In this document: in pieces, positions 1 to 5,116 of the stretch | Position numbering within the stretch: the stretch's first letter is position 1 | Layout: every line of letters starts with the position of its first letter | NCBI GenBank assembly: GCA_900763035.1 | Contig: CAAFIS010000146.1 | Location: 1 to 5,117, forward strand | DNA length: 5,117 bases | From: Clostridia bacterium | Lineage (GTDB): Bacteria > Bacillota > Clostridia > Oscillospirales > Acutalibacteraceae | Direction of reading: 5' to 3' | The notes under the pieces: generated by a model | What the model saw: the letters and a program-made list of their open reading frames with translations, nothing else | Told to the model about the DNA's origin: nothing | Database searches by the model: none | Program-made: the position numbers and the translations under genes

Positions 1-11
1 AATAGTCGGGA

Positions 12-40
12 TTGCAAACCGCGGTAAACCGTGCAATAAT
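12..40 (+). promoter_or_regulatory. Possible sigma-A promoter of eutS-eutP
   Basis: TTGCAA (12-17) can serve as a -35 box and AATAAT (35-40) as a -10 box, with a 17-bp spacer and a TG dinucleotide at 32-33 that gives an extended -10. Transcription would begin near 47, leaving a leader of about 19 nt before the ATG at 66. The spacer holds the 8-bp palindrome ACCGCGGT (18-25) and two copies of AAACCG 10 bp apart (16-21, 26-31), which could be an operator. The match to consensus is partial and the upstream gene is not visible, so eutS might instead be read from a promoter further left. Confidence 0.35.
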
Positions 41-53
41 CGGTGTATTCGAT

Positions 54-62
54 AAAGGAAGG
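54..62 (+). promoter_or_regulatory. Ribosome binding site that fixes the eutS start
   Basis: AAAGGAAGG lies just before the ATG at 66 (AAGGA ends 6 nt before it). The open frame continues upstream to a TTG at 12, but the ribosome binding site and the usual length of the family both favour the ATG at 66. Confidence 0.75.
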
Positions 63-65
63 CGG

Positions 66-431
66 ATGACCGTGGATATCCAAGACAAAATGCGGCTCGT
101 GCAGGAGCTCGTGCCCGGCAAGCAGATCACGATCTGCCATATCATCGCCAACCCGGATCAGATCATCTATCGCAAGCTGGGGCTCGATCCCGCGGTCGAC
201 TACAGCCGCGCAGCGATCGGCATCGTCACCATGTCGCCGGCCGAAACGGCGATCATCGCCGGCGATATCGCGATCAAGACCTCTGGCGTGGAGCTCGGCT
301 TCGTCGACCGGTTCAGCGGCACGCTGATCGTCACCGGCCGCGTCAGTGAGGTCGACAGTGCCCTGCGCGCGCTGACCGATTATTGCCGCGACACCCTCGG
401 CTTCACCGTGTGCGATATCACCCGCACCTGA
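66..431 (+). CDS. eutS: EutS/PduU-type bacterial microcompartment shell protein
   Basis: A 121-residue protein of the circularly permuted single-BMC-domain family. Members form hexamers that tile the facets of protein-shelled metabolic compartments (ethanolamine, propanediol and glycyl-radical types). Seen in the sequence: the N-terminal VPGKQ motif (16-20), the core AIGIVTMSPAETAIIAGDIA (50-69), GVELGFVDRFSGTLIVTG (74-91) and a C-terminal ITRT (118-121). The ITRT end and the short N-terminal extension before VPGKQ recall PduU as much as enteric EutS, so the substrate of the compartment cannot be told from this protein. It is slightly longer than enteric EutS (about 111 residues) and PduU (about 116), through the N-terminal extension and a few residues near 44-49. 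The family call is secure; the choice between EutS and PduU is a naming matter. eutP follows after 7 nt. Confidence 0.93.
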   Translation: MTVDIQDKMRLVQELVPGKQITICHIIANPDQIIYRKLGLDPAVDYSRAAIGIVTMSPAETAIIAGDIAIKTSGVELGFVDRFSGTLIVTGRVSEVDSALRALTDYCRDTLGFTVCDITRT

Positions 432-438
432 CCGCAGC

Positions 439-864
439 ATGAAAAAGATCATCCTGATGGGACGCGTCGCCGCCGGAAAAACGACGCTGACGCAAGCCCT
501 GCGCGGCGAGGCGATCCGCTACCAAAAAACGCAGTATATCCACCATGACGACGTCGTGATCGATACCCCCGGCGAATACGCCGAAAATGCGGTGCTCGGA
601 CGCGCCTTGGCCCTTTATACATACGAGGCGGACGTCGTCGGCCTGCTCCTCAGTGCGACCGAGCCGTACAGCCTCTATCCCCCCTGCGTCACCTCCTGCT
701 GCAACCGCCCGGTGATCGGCATCGTCACCCACATCCACGCGCCGCAGGGGGACCCCGCCCGTGCCGAGCGATGGCTGCGTCTGGCGGGCTGCCGTACGGT
801 CTTTTTCGTCGACAGCACCACCGGCGAGGGCATCGACGCTATCCTGCAGTATCTCGATCAATAA
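439..864 (+). CDS. eutP: EutP/PduV-family GTPase-like microcompartment protein
   Basis: A 141-residue P-loop protein of the EutP/PduV family, small GTPase-like proteins encoded beside eutS/pduU in microcompartment operons. PduV is reported to associate with the outside of the shell, and acetate kinase activity has been reported for a EutP. The Walker A/G1 motif is G8-R-V-A-A-G13-K14-T15 and the G3 motif is DTPGE (42-46), which is characteristic of the family. The expected G4 base-recognition motif ([NTS]KxD) is replaced by T97-H-I-H100, so the usual Lys and Asp are both missing and guanine specificity is doubtful. The length is near normal for Firmicutes members and no frameshift is seen. There is no good Shine-Dalgarno sequence before the ATG, so translation probably depends on ribosomes finishing eutS 7 nt upstream. 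The stop codon lies inside the arm of the terminator palindrome. Confidence 0.9.
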   Translation: MKKIILMGRVAAGKTTLTQALRGEAIRYQKTQYIHHDDVVIDTPGEYAENAVLGRALALYTYEADVVGLLLSATEPYSLYPPCVTSCCNRPVIGIVTHIHAPQGDPARAERWLRLAGCRTVFFVDSTTGEGIDAILQYLDQ

Positions 865-899
865 AAAAACACGCTGCCGCGGCAGCGTGTTTTTTTATT
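860..899. terminator. Bidirectional intrinsic terminator (perfect 40-nt palindrome)
   Basis: Every base from 860 to 899 pairs with its mirror partner. The core stem CACGCTGC / GCAGCGTG flanks a CGCG loop, preceded by seven A's and followed by seven T's (890-896). It therefore gives a GC-rich hairpin plus U-tract in both directions. It ends eutP on the + strand (whose TAA at 862-864 is part of it) and the glycosyltransferase on the - strand (stop at 901-903, just outside). Confidence 0.95.
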
Positions 900-900
900 T

Positions 901-2169
901 CTATTTCCGCACGCGTCCCACCGTGTCCAGCGTCAGGGCGCGGGTGTGGGCGATCGGCCGCCATTCCACGCGGCAAAACAGCGCGATGACGGCCAGCGGG
1001 ATGTACGACAGCATGAACACCGGGAACGTCAGCAGGCTCATCAGCTTTTTGCCTGCCGGTGCGGCGATCCGCCGCCATTCGGAGAGCAGCACCGCCGCAC
1101 CAAGCAGCAGCACCGTCGCATACAGCCCCAGCAGCCCTGTCCCGAGGGCGGCGATCGGCGGCAGCAGCGACGCGCCGCTCACCAGCCGAACGATCAGCTC
1201 CGCCGCGTCGATCGCTAAGGTCAGCAGCGACACGGCAAAGGCCGGGAAGATGGAGCACAGCAGATCGAAGCAGGAGAAGCTCCCGCGCGCCGCGCCGCAT
1301 ACCAGCGGCCACCCGCAGGAGCGCAGCACCTGAAAATAGCCGCGGATCCAGCGCAGCCGCTGTCGGCAGGACAGCGAAAAGCGCACCGGCTGCTCGTCAT
1401 ACAGCACCGCATCCGCGCAATAGCCGATCGTTTCCCCGGCTGCGATCATCCGGGCGGAGAATTCGGCGTCCTCCGTCAGGCAGTGGAACGGCCAGCCGCC
1501 CAGCCGCTCGATCACCGCGCGGCTCACCGCGAAGCCCGTGCCGGACACGGTGCACGAAACGCCAAGCGCCGCGCGGGCGCGGTCCAGCTGCTGGCATTCG
1601 CGCAAAAAGCATAAGGCGTTCCCGGCGCTCACCCAGCTGTCCCCGAAGTTCTTGCTCGCACGGTAGCCGGTCACGACGGCATAGCCGTCGCGCCGCATCG
1701 CGCGGTCGATCTGCGTCACATAGTCCGGCTCCAGCAGGTTGTCCGCATCCAAGATCAGATAGGCATCGAATGCGTCGGGCATCGCCTCGTCCAGCTGCCG
1801 CAAGAGGAAGTCGAGCGCGTAGCCCTTGCCGACCTGCCGCCGATCGAAGCGCTCGCACACCCACGCGCCGCGCGCCCGCGCCACGGCGGCCGTGTCGTCC
1901 GTGCAGTTGTCCGCCACCACGCAGGCCGTCAGTGCCCCGCGGTAGTCCTGTGCGGTCAGACTGTCCAGCAGCTGCCCGATCACCGCCGCCTCGTTGCGCG
2001 CGGCGATCAGCACGGCAAAGCGCAGCGCGCCCGTATCCGGCGGGATCTCCTCCCGTTCGCGCCGCCTGCGGCGGCGGTATACGGGCAGCAGCGGAACGAT
2101 CAGATAGAAGAATTGGTACGCATAGCACAGGAAGAACACCGCGCCCAGCACGGCCCCGGCCGCCCTCAC
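901..2169 (-). CDS. Membrane glycosyltransferase, family 2 (processive/BcsA-like type)
   Basis: A 422-residue inner-membrane enzyme that should transfer a sugar from a nucleotide-sugar donor to a growing or lipid-linked acceptor. An N-terminal membrane segment (about 6-30) is followed by six arginines (32-37) that hold the next part in the cytoplasm. The GT-A domain shows VLIAARNE (53-60), VVADNCTDDT (84-93), the metal-binding LDADN (140-144), SGTGFAVSR (209-217), the catalytic-base motif TED (232-234) and the acceptor motif QRLRW (270-274), which is the QxxRW signature of processive family 2 enzymes. Membrane segments follow at about 303-320, 335-362 and 376-398, then a tail with EWRPIAH. 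The start is GTG at 2169, overlapping the kinase stop as GTGA, with GGGGG (2177-2181) upstream. The same frame stays open to 2622 only because stops are rare here, and that extra part is low-complexity Arg/Ala/Gly. The sugar and product are unknown; poly-hexosamine, hyaluronan-like or glycolipid synthesis are all possible. Confidence 0.88.
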   Translation of the reverse strand: MRAAGAVLGAVFFLCYAYQFFYLIVPLLPVYRRRRRREREEIPPDTGALRFAVLIAARNEAAVIGQLLDSLTAQDYRGALTACVVADNCTDDTAAVARARGAWVCERFDRRQVGKGYALDFLLRQLDEAMPDAFDAYLILDADNLLEPDYVTQIDRAMRRDGYAVVTGYRASKNFGDSWVSAGNALCFLRECQQLDRARAALGVSCTVSGTGFAVSRAVIERLGGWPFHCLTEDAEFSARMIAAGETIGYCADAVLYDEQPVRFSLSCRQRLRWIRGYFQVLRSCGWPLVCGAARGSFSCFDLLCSIFPAFAVSLLTLAIDAAELIVRLVSGASLLPPIAALGTGLLGLYATVLLLGAAVLLSEWRRIAAPAGKKLMSLLTFPVFMLSYIPLAVIALFCRVEWRPIAHTRALTLDTVGRVRK

Positions 2170-2181
2170 GGCCGCACCCCC
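2166..2181 (-). promoter_or_regulatory. GTGA stop/start overlap with G-rich ribosome binding site
   Basis: The kinase stop TGA (2168-2166) and the glycosyltransferase start GTG (2169-2167) share bases, and GGGGG (2181-2177) sits 7 nt ahead of the GTG. This arrangement supports both the GTG start and translational coupling of the two genes. Confidence 0.65.
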
Positions 2182-3995
2182 GGTGCGGCCGGGAACGATA
2201 GCGTCACCTTGAACAGGTCGCCGTCCACGGTCACGTTCATCTGCCCGCCCTGCAGGCGCGTCAGGCTCTCGGCGATGGATAGGCCAAGCCCGCTGCCCTC
2301 GGTGCTGCGCGCGCTGTCCCCGCGTACGAAGCGCTCGGTCAGCTCGCTGCCGTCCGCGGCCAGCGGCTCGCGCGACGTGTTGCGGAACACCGCGGCCGCG
2401 CGTCCCTGCTGCCGGATCAGGTCGATGTACACGCGCGTGCCGGGCATGGCATATTTGCAGATGTTGCTCATCAGGTTGTCCAGCACCCGGCTCATGTGCC
2501 GCCCGTCGGCCAGCAGGTCGATCGGCTCGTCCGGCTGCCGCACGACGGGCGTGAGCATGGCCGCCTCCAGCTTTTCGGCATATTCGCCCAGCACCTGCTC
2601 GATCAGCACGCCCAGCCGGCACGGCGCCAGCGTTACCGGCAGATCGCCCGTCGAGGCCCGCGAGGCCTCCACCAGATCCTCCACCAGCTTTTTTAGCCTC
2701 CCGGACTGCCGGTGCAGCACCGCCAGATATTCACGCATCCGCTCGTTCTCCGGCTGCTCCTTTTCCAGCAGATCGACATAGCTGACGATGGAGGTCAGCG
2801 GCGTTTTCAGGTCGTGCGATACGTTCGTGATCAGCTCCGTTTTCAGCCGTTCGCTCTTCAGCCGCTCCTCGACTGCACGGCCGAAGCTGCCGCTCAGGCG
2901 GTCGATGTCCTCGGCCGTGCGGCGCAATTGCCCGCGAAAACGGCCGGGATCGACCGTCCGGCCGCTCAGGTCGCCGTCCGCGACGGCGCGGATGCCCGTC
3001 TGCAGCTGCCGCAGCCGGATCATGAACCAAAACAGCAGCGGCAGAACGACGGCCTTCTCGGCCAGCCACAGCAGGGGCAGCCGCCCATCGGCCGTGTGCA
3101 TCAAGATCGCCGGCAGCTCGACGGCCGAGAGCAGCACGGCGATCGCGGCCGTTTTGGGGATCAGCGGCAGCGCGGCAAACCCGCGCCCGGCCGCACGCAG
3201 GGCACGTACGGTCACGGCGTTGCCCATCGTGTGCGTTTTGGCGCGCACGGCGATGTTCGTCGAGAGCGCGATCAGCAGATAGATCAGCGTCAGCAGTATC
3301 GCCCCGCAGAGCACCGCGGTCATAACGATCTGCCCGCGGCCCTCCGCCGCGGCATAAAGCAGCGCGCACCCCGGTAAAAAAGCGACCAGCCACAGCACGG
3401 CATATACGTCGCCCGGCAGGCGGGCAAGCCCGCGGCACACCGGCGCACCGCCGTTTTCCGCCGTCCGCCCGGCCGCGTACAGCAGCATCGACCACAGCGT
3501 CAGCGTCACCACAGCGCCGATCGCGGCCGCGATCCACGGCAGGTGCGGTCGGGCGGCTACCCCGGTCAAAAAGCGGTAAACGGCCGAAAGATCGTCGATC
3601 CCGGTCAGCGCCCGGTCGGCATACAGCGTCACCTCGATCGGCGTTTCGCCGCCCTGCAGATCCGTTCCCTTCTGCGTCGCCACGGCGATCGGCACCGCAC
3701 CGGTCGTGTTGTCGATCGCGGTCTGCCCGTCGATGACGATCCGGACGGAGTATGCCGCGTCCTTGTCGACGGCCTGCTCGGCGTTGCCGTAAGCGGCGGC
3801 GACCCAGATCCCGTCGATCTGCCGGTAAAGCTGTTCCGTCACCGCCTCGCGCGCGGCCAGATCCAGCGGTCGGCCGTATTGCAGCTGCAAAAACACCGTA
3901 GCCGCTCCGGCCAGAGTCGCCAGCAAGAATAAGCCCGTCAGCACGAAAACCGCGATCTTCGTCGGCAGCCGTGTCAGCCAAGTCGTTTTGCTCAT
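2166..3995 (-). CDS. Sensor histidine kinase, multi-pass membrane type
   Basis: A 609-residue partner kinase of the response regulator encoded just upstream. Predicted order: membrane segment 14-37; extracytoplasmic sensor about 38-150; further membrane segments about 152-174, 198-216, 223-246, 279-298 and 306-327; a HAMP-like linker about 328-380; a dimerisation/phosphoacceptor domain with NVSHDLKTPLTS (391-402), where H394 is the phosphorylated histidine; and an ATPase domain with the N box DNLMSNICKY (506-515), ERF (554-556) and GSGLGL (567-572). The G1 box, usually DxGxG, reads F-R-N-T-S (537-541). From memory this variant recurs in a Firmicutes kinase subfamily followed by ERFVRGD and TEGSGLGL, so the enzyme is probably active. 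The start at 3995 is chosen because AAAGGAGG (4010-4003) lies 7 nt before it; an in-frame ATG at 4016 would overlap the regulator stop. The ligand is unknown. Confidence 0.9.
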   Translation of the reverse strand: MSKTTWLTRLPTKIAVFVLTGLFLLATLAGAATVFLQLQYGRPLDLAAREAVTEQLYRQIDGIWVAAAYGNAEQAVDKDAAYSVRIVIDGQTAIDNTTGAVPIAVATQKGTDLQGGETPIEVTLYADRALTGIDDLSAVYRFLTGVAARPHLPWIAAAIGAVVTLTLWSMLLYAAGRTAENGGAPVCRGLARLPGDVYAVLWLVAFLPGCALLYAAAEGRGQIVMTAVLCGAILLTLIYLLIALSTNIAVRAKTHTMGNAVTVRALRAAGRGFAALPLIPKTAAIAVLLSAVELPAILMHTADGRLPLLWLAEKAVVLPLLFWFMIRLRQLQTGIRAVADGDLSGRTVDPGRFRGQLRRTAEDIDRLSGSFGRAVEERLKSERLKTELITNVSHDLKTPLTSIVSYVDLLEKEQPENERMREYLAVLHRQSGRLKKLVEDLVEASRASTGDLPVTLAPCRLGVLIEQVLGEYAEKLEAAMLTPVVRQPDEPIDLLADGRHMSRVLDNLMSNICKYAMPGTRVYIDLIRQQGRAAAVFRNTSREPLAADGSELTERFVRGDSARSTEGSGLGLSIAESLTRLQGGQMNVTVDGDLFKVTLSFPAAPGVRP

Positions 3996-4002
3996 CGGTC
4001 GT

Positions 4003-4010
4003 CCTCCTTT
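4003..4010 (-). promoter_or_regulatory. Strong ribosome binding site of the histidine kinase
   Basis: AAAGGAGG lies 7 nt before the ATG at 3995. This favours 3995 over the in-frame ATG seven codons upstream at 4016, for which the same motif would lie inside the coding region. Confidence 0.8.
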
Positions 4011-4012
4011 CT

Positions 4013-4720
4013 TCATCGGCCGTCGCCGTTCAAGCGATAGCCCTGTCCCCACACCACCTGCAGATAGCGCGGCTCGGCGGGGTCGATCTCGATCTTTTCG
4101 CGCAGGTGACGGATATGCACGGCCACCGTTCCCTCCGCGCCCATCGGGTCGCCCTGCCACACGCGGCGATAGATCTCCGCCGGAGCGATCACCTCGCCCG
4201 GATGCTGCATCAGCAGCCGCAAAATGCCGTATTCCCGCGGCGTCAGCCGCACCGGCTCGCCGTCCAGCGTCACCTGCTTCTGCCGGTCGTCCAGCGCAAG
4301 TCCGCCGCAGTGCAAGGCTCCGTCGCCCGCGGGCGCGCCGTCCGCGCTGCCCAGCCGCGTGTATCGCCGCAATTGCGAGCGCACGCGCGCCAGCAGCTCC
4401 ACCGGGTCGAACGGCTTGGTCACATAGTCGTCCGCACCAAGGTTCAGCCCCAGCACCTTGTCGGTGTTCTCGCTTTTGGCGGTCAGCAGGATCACCGGCA
4501 CGTTGAAGCTCTCCCGCAGACGGCTGACCGCCGTGATGCCGTCCATCACCGGCATCATCACGTCCATCAGCACAAGGTCGATCGGCTCGTCCGCCAGGAT
4601 CGACAGTGCCTGTTTCCCGTCGTAGGCCGTGCGGGTGGCGTATCCGTCCGCCTCCAGATAGATCTTCAGCGCCGAAACGATGTCCCGCTCGTCGTCGCAG
4701 ATCAGGATCGTATGCTGCAT
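4013..4720 (-). CDS. OmpR/PhoB-family response regulator
   Basis: A 235-residue DNA-binding regulator, first gene of the leftward operon and partner of the kinase 17 nt downstream. The receiver domain (about 1-118) has the acidic pair D9-D10, the phosphoacceptor D53 in LVLMDVMMPVMDG (49-61), T80 and K102 in YVTKPF (99-104), so all phosphorylation residues are present. A short linker rich in Gly and Ala (about 122-135) leads to a winged-helix domain (about 136-232) with LTPREYGILRLLM (159-171), the recognition-helix region GTVAVHIRHLREKI (197-210) and the wing VWGQGYRL (223-230). The start ATG has AAGGGGA (4735-4729) 8 nt upstream. Direct repeats upstream of the promoter (4814-4829) look like its own binding site, which would mean autoregulation. 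The family is certain. VanR- and PhoP-like proteins are close relatives by style, but the regulon cannot be told. Confidence 0.96.
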   Translation of the reverse strand: MQHTILICDDERDIVSALKIYLEADGYATRTAYDGKQALSILADEPIDLVLMDVMMPVMDGITAVSRLRESFNVPVILLTAKSENTDKVLGLNLGADDYVTKPFDPVELLARVRSQLRRYTRLGSADGAPAGDGALHCGGLALDDRQKQVTLDGEPVRLTPREYGILRLLMQHPGEVIAPAEIYRRVWQGDPMGAEGTVAVHIRHLREKIEIDPAEPRYLQVVWGQGYRLNGDGR

Positions 4721-4745
4721 TATTTCTTTCCCCTTCCGTTCTCTG

Positions 4746-4760
4746 TATCCTTCGAGGATA
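4746..4760 (-). repeat. Small inverted repeat in the operon leader
   Basis: TATCCT (4746-4751) and AGGATA (4755-4760) are perfect inverted repeats around a 3-nt centre. In the predicted mRNA they form a small hairpin within about 20 nt of the 5' end and well before the ribosome binding site. It may protect the 5' end, be an operator, or be chance. Confidence 0.35.
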
Positions 4761-4772
4761 TTTGATGGTATT

Positions 4773-4801
4773 AGTATAGCAGGAAACGATCGAAGAAAAA
4801 A
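4773..4801 (-). promoter_or_regulatory. Likely promoter of the regulator-kinase-glycosyltransferase operon
   Basis: Read leftwards, TATACT (4778-4773) is a good -10 box in the only AT-richer stretch upstream of the operon, placing the start near 4766 and a 46-nt leader before the ATG. At the -35 distance there is only a T-run (4801-4796), a poor match to TTGACA. A good -10 with a poor -35 fits a promoter that needs an activator, and candidate regulator repeats sit immediately upstream. Confidence 0.6.
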
Positions 4802-4815
4802 GGGGCGAACCCCTT
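4796..4815 (-). terminator. Intrinsic terminator with UUCG loop, reading leftwards
   Basis: Read on the - strand, AAGGGG (4815-4810), loop TTCG (4809-4806) and CCCCTT (4805-4800) continue into a run of T's to 4796. This is a stable UUCG-capped hairpin followed by a U-tract. It would stop transcripts coming from the repeat region or from a gene beyond the right edge, just before the operon promoter. Its T-tract occupies the -35 position of that promoter. Confidence 0.65.
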
Positions 4816-4829
4816 AAGATTTCTTTAAG
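4814..4829 (-). promoter_or_regulatory. Candidate response-regulator box (TTAAG direct repeat, 11-bp period)
   Basis: TTAAG occurs at 4814-4818 and 4825-4829 on the + strand (CTTAA twice on the - strand), exactly 11 bp apart, so both half-sites face the same side of the helix. OmpR/PhoB-family dimers typically bind such direct repeats just upstream of or over a weak -35. The site lies directly upstream of the weak -35, about 55 bp from the predicted start. That the neighbouring regulator binds here is inferred. Confidence 0.45.
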
Positions 4830-4904
4830 TCGATTGGGGGCGCAGATAACCTTGCAGCCCGTCGGACGCGCCTTAGCGTCTGCGTGGCGTTAGGGCATCC
4901 CGCC
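4827..4904. repeat. Full repeat copy A (78 nt)
   Basis: Blocks AAGTCGATTGGGGG, GGACGCGCC (from 4864) and CATCCCGCC (4896-4904) are separated by 23 nt and 23 nt, the same layout as the copy at 5039-5116. The first spacer forms a hairpin with the end of the G-run: GGGC/GCCC (4838-4841 with 4857-4860), a bulged A, then GC/GC. Its left end abuts the proposed regulator box: the distal TTAAG half-site is formed partly from the first bases of the repeat. Confidence 0.65.
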
Positions 4905-4930
4905 AAAAGTAAGATCAGACCAAAAACAGC

Positions 4931-4973
4931 GTCGGACGCGGCGAGCAGCGCCCGGCGGATAAGATCCGCAGCA
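4931..4973. repeat. Partial repeat copy lacking the AAGTCGAT block
   Basis: It begins GTCGGACGCG, followed by an imperfect hairpin at 4942-4954 that matches the perfect hairpin at 5020-5034 at most positions. A perfect 6-bp hairpin with a 3-nt loop follows, GCGGAT-AAG-ATCCGC (4955-4969), then 4 nt, then the next AAGTCGAT block. Confidence 0.5.
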
Positions 4974-5038
4974 AAGTCGATCGGGGGGGGCGGCGCAGTG
5001 CGTCAGTGCGCCGGACGCGGCGGGCAGTGCCCGCTGAC
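4974..5038. repeat. Short repeat copy B (65 nt)
   Basis: AAGTCGATC is followed by a run of eight G's. A 7-bp hairpin comes next (4991-4997 with 5007-5013, GGCGCA/TGCGCC at its core), whose 3' arm runs into GGACGCG (5013-5019). A perfect 6-bp hairpin GCGGGC-AGT-GCCCGC (5020-5034) and 4 nt lead to the next block. The CATCCCGCC end is missing. Confidence 0.6.
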
Positions 5039-5116
5039 AAGTCGATCGGGGGTGGCGCGAAAGATGCAGCGCACCGGACGCGCCCTGATCTCTGCAAAAC
5101 ATCAAGACATCCCGCC
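5039..5116. repeat. Full repeat copy C (78 nt)
   Basis: Same layout as the copy at 4827-4904: AAGTCGATCGGGGG, 23 nt, GGACGCGCC (from 5076), 23 nt, CATCCCGCC (5108-5116). The first spacer and the end of the G-run form a hairpin, GGTG/CACC (5051-5054 with 5072-5075), a bulged G, then CGC/GCG, with a 10-nt loop. TGAT (5086-5089) and ATCA could pair in the second spacer. Confidence 0.65.

Noticed and set aside
12..65. TTG start at 12 for eutS
   Set aside because: It would add 18 residues not typical of the family, and the ribosome binding site at 54-62 points to the ATG at 66.
1059..2201. Long + strand open frame of 380 codons opposite the glycosyltransferase
   Set aside because: The product is an Arg/Ser/Ala/Pro-rich shadow of the real gene caused by high GC; no domain or ribosome binding site is seen.
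2170..2622. Upstream extension of the glycosyltransferase reading frame to 2622
   Set aside because: It lies wholly inside the kinase gene in another frame, encodes low-complexity Arg/Ala/Gly sequence without domain motifs, and the GTG at 2169 with GTGA overlap gives the normal protein length.
2731..3981. Long - strand open frame of 416 codons within the kinase gene in another frame
   Set aside because: It is Arg/Ala/Gly/Asp-rich with no motif, whereas the kinase frame contains all the expected catalytic boxes.
4017..4160. Upstream extension of the kinase reading frame to 4160
   Set aside because: It runs inside the regulator gene, is low-complexity, and a strong ribosome binding site marks the start at 3995.
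4888..4896. Integron attC-like GTTAGGG core
   Set aside because: The last base does not fit the GTTRRRY core, no matching partner core is found at the right distance, and the other copies lack it.
4890..5105. Small - strand open frames (71 and 60 codons) over the repeat cluster
   Set aside because: Their sequence simply translates the DNA repeats in different frames, with no conserved frame between copies and no convincing ribosome binding site.
4827..5116. CRISPR array
   Set aside because: Copy spacing is irregular (147 and 65 nt), the conserved parts are short blocks with several internal hairpins, and no uniform spacers exist.
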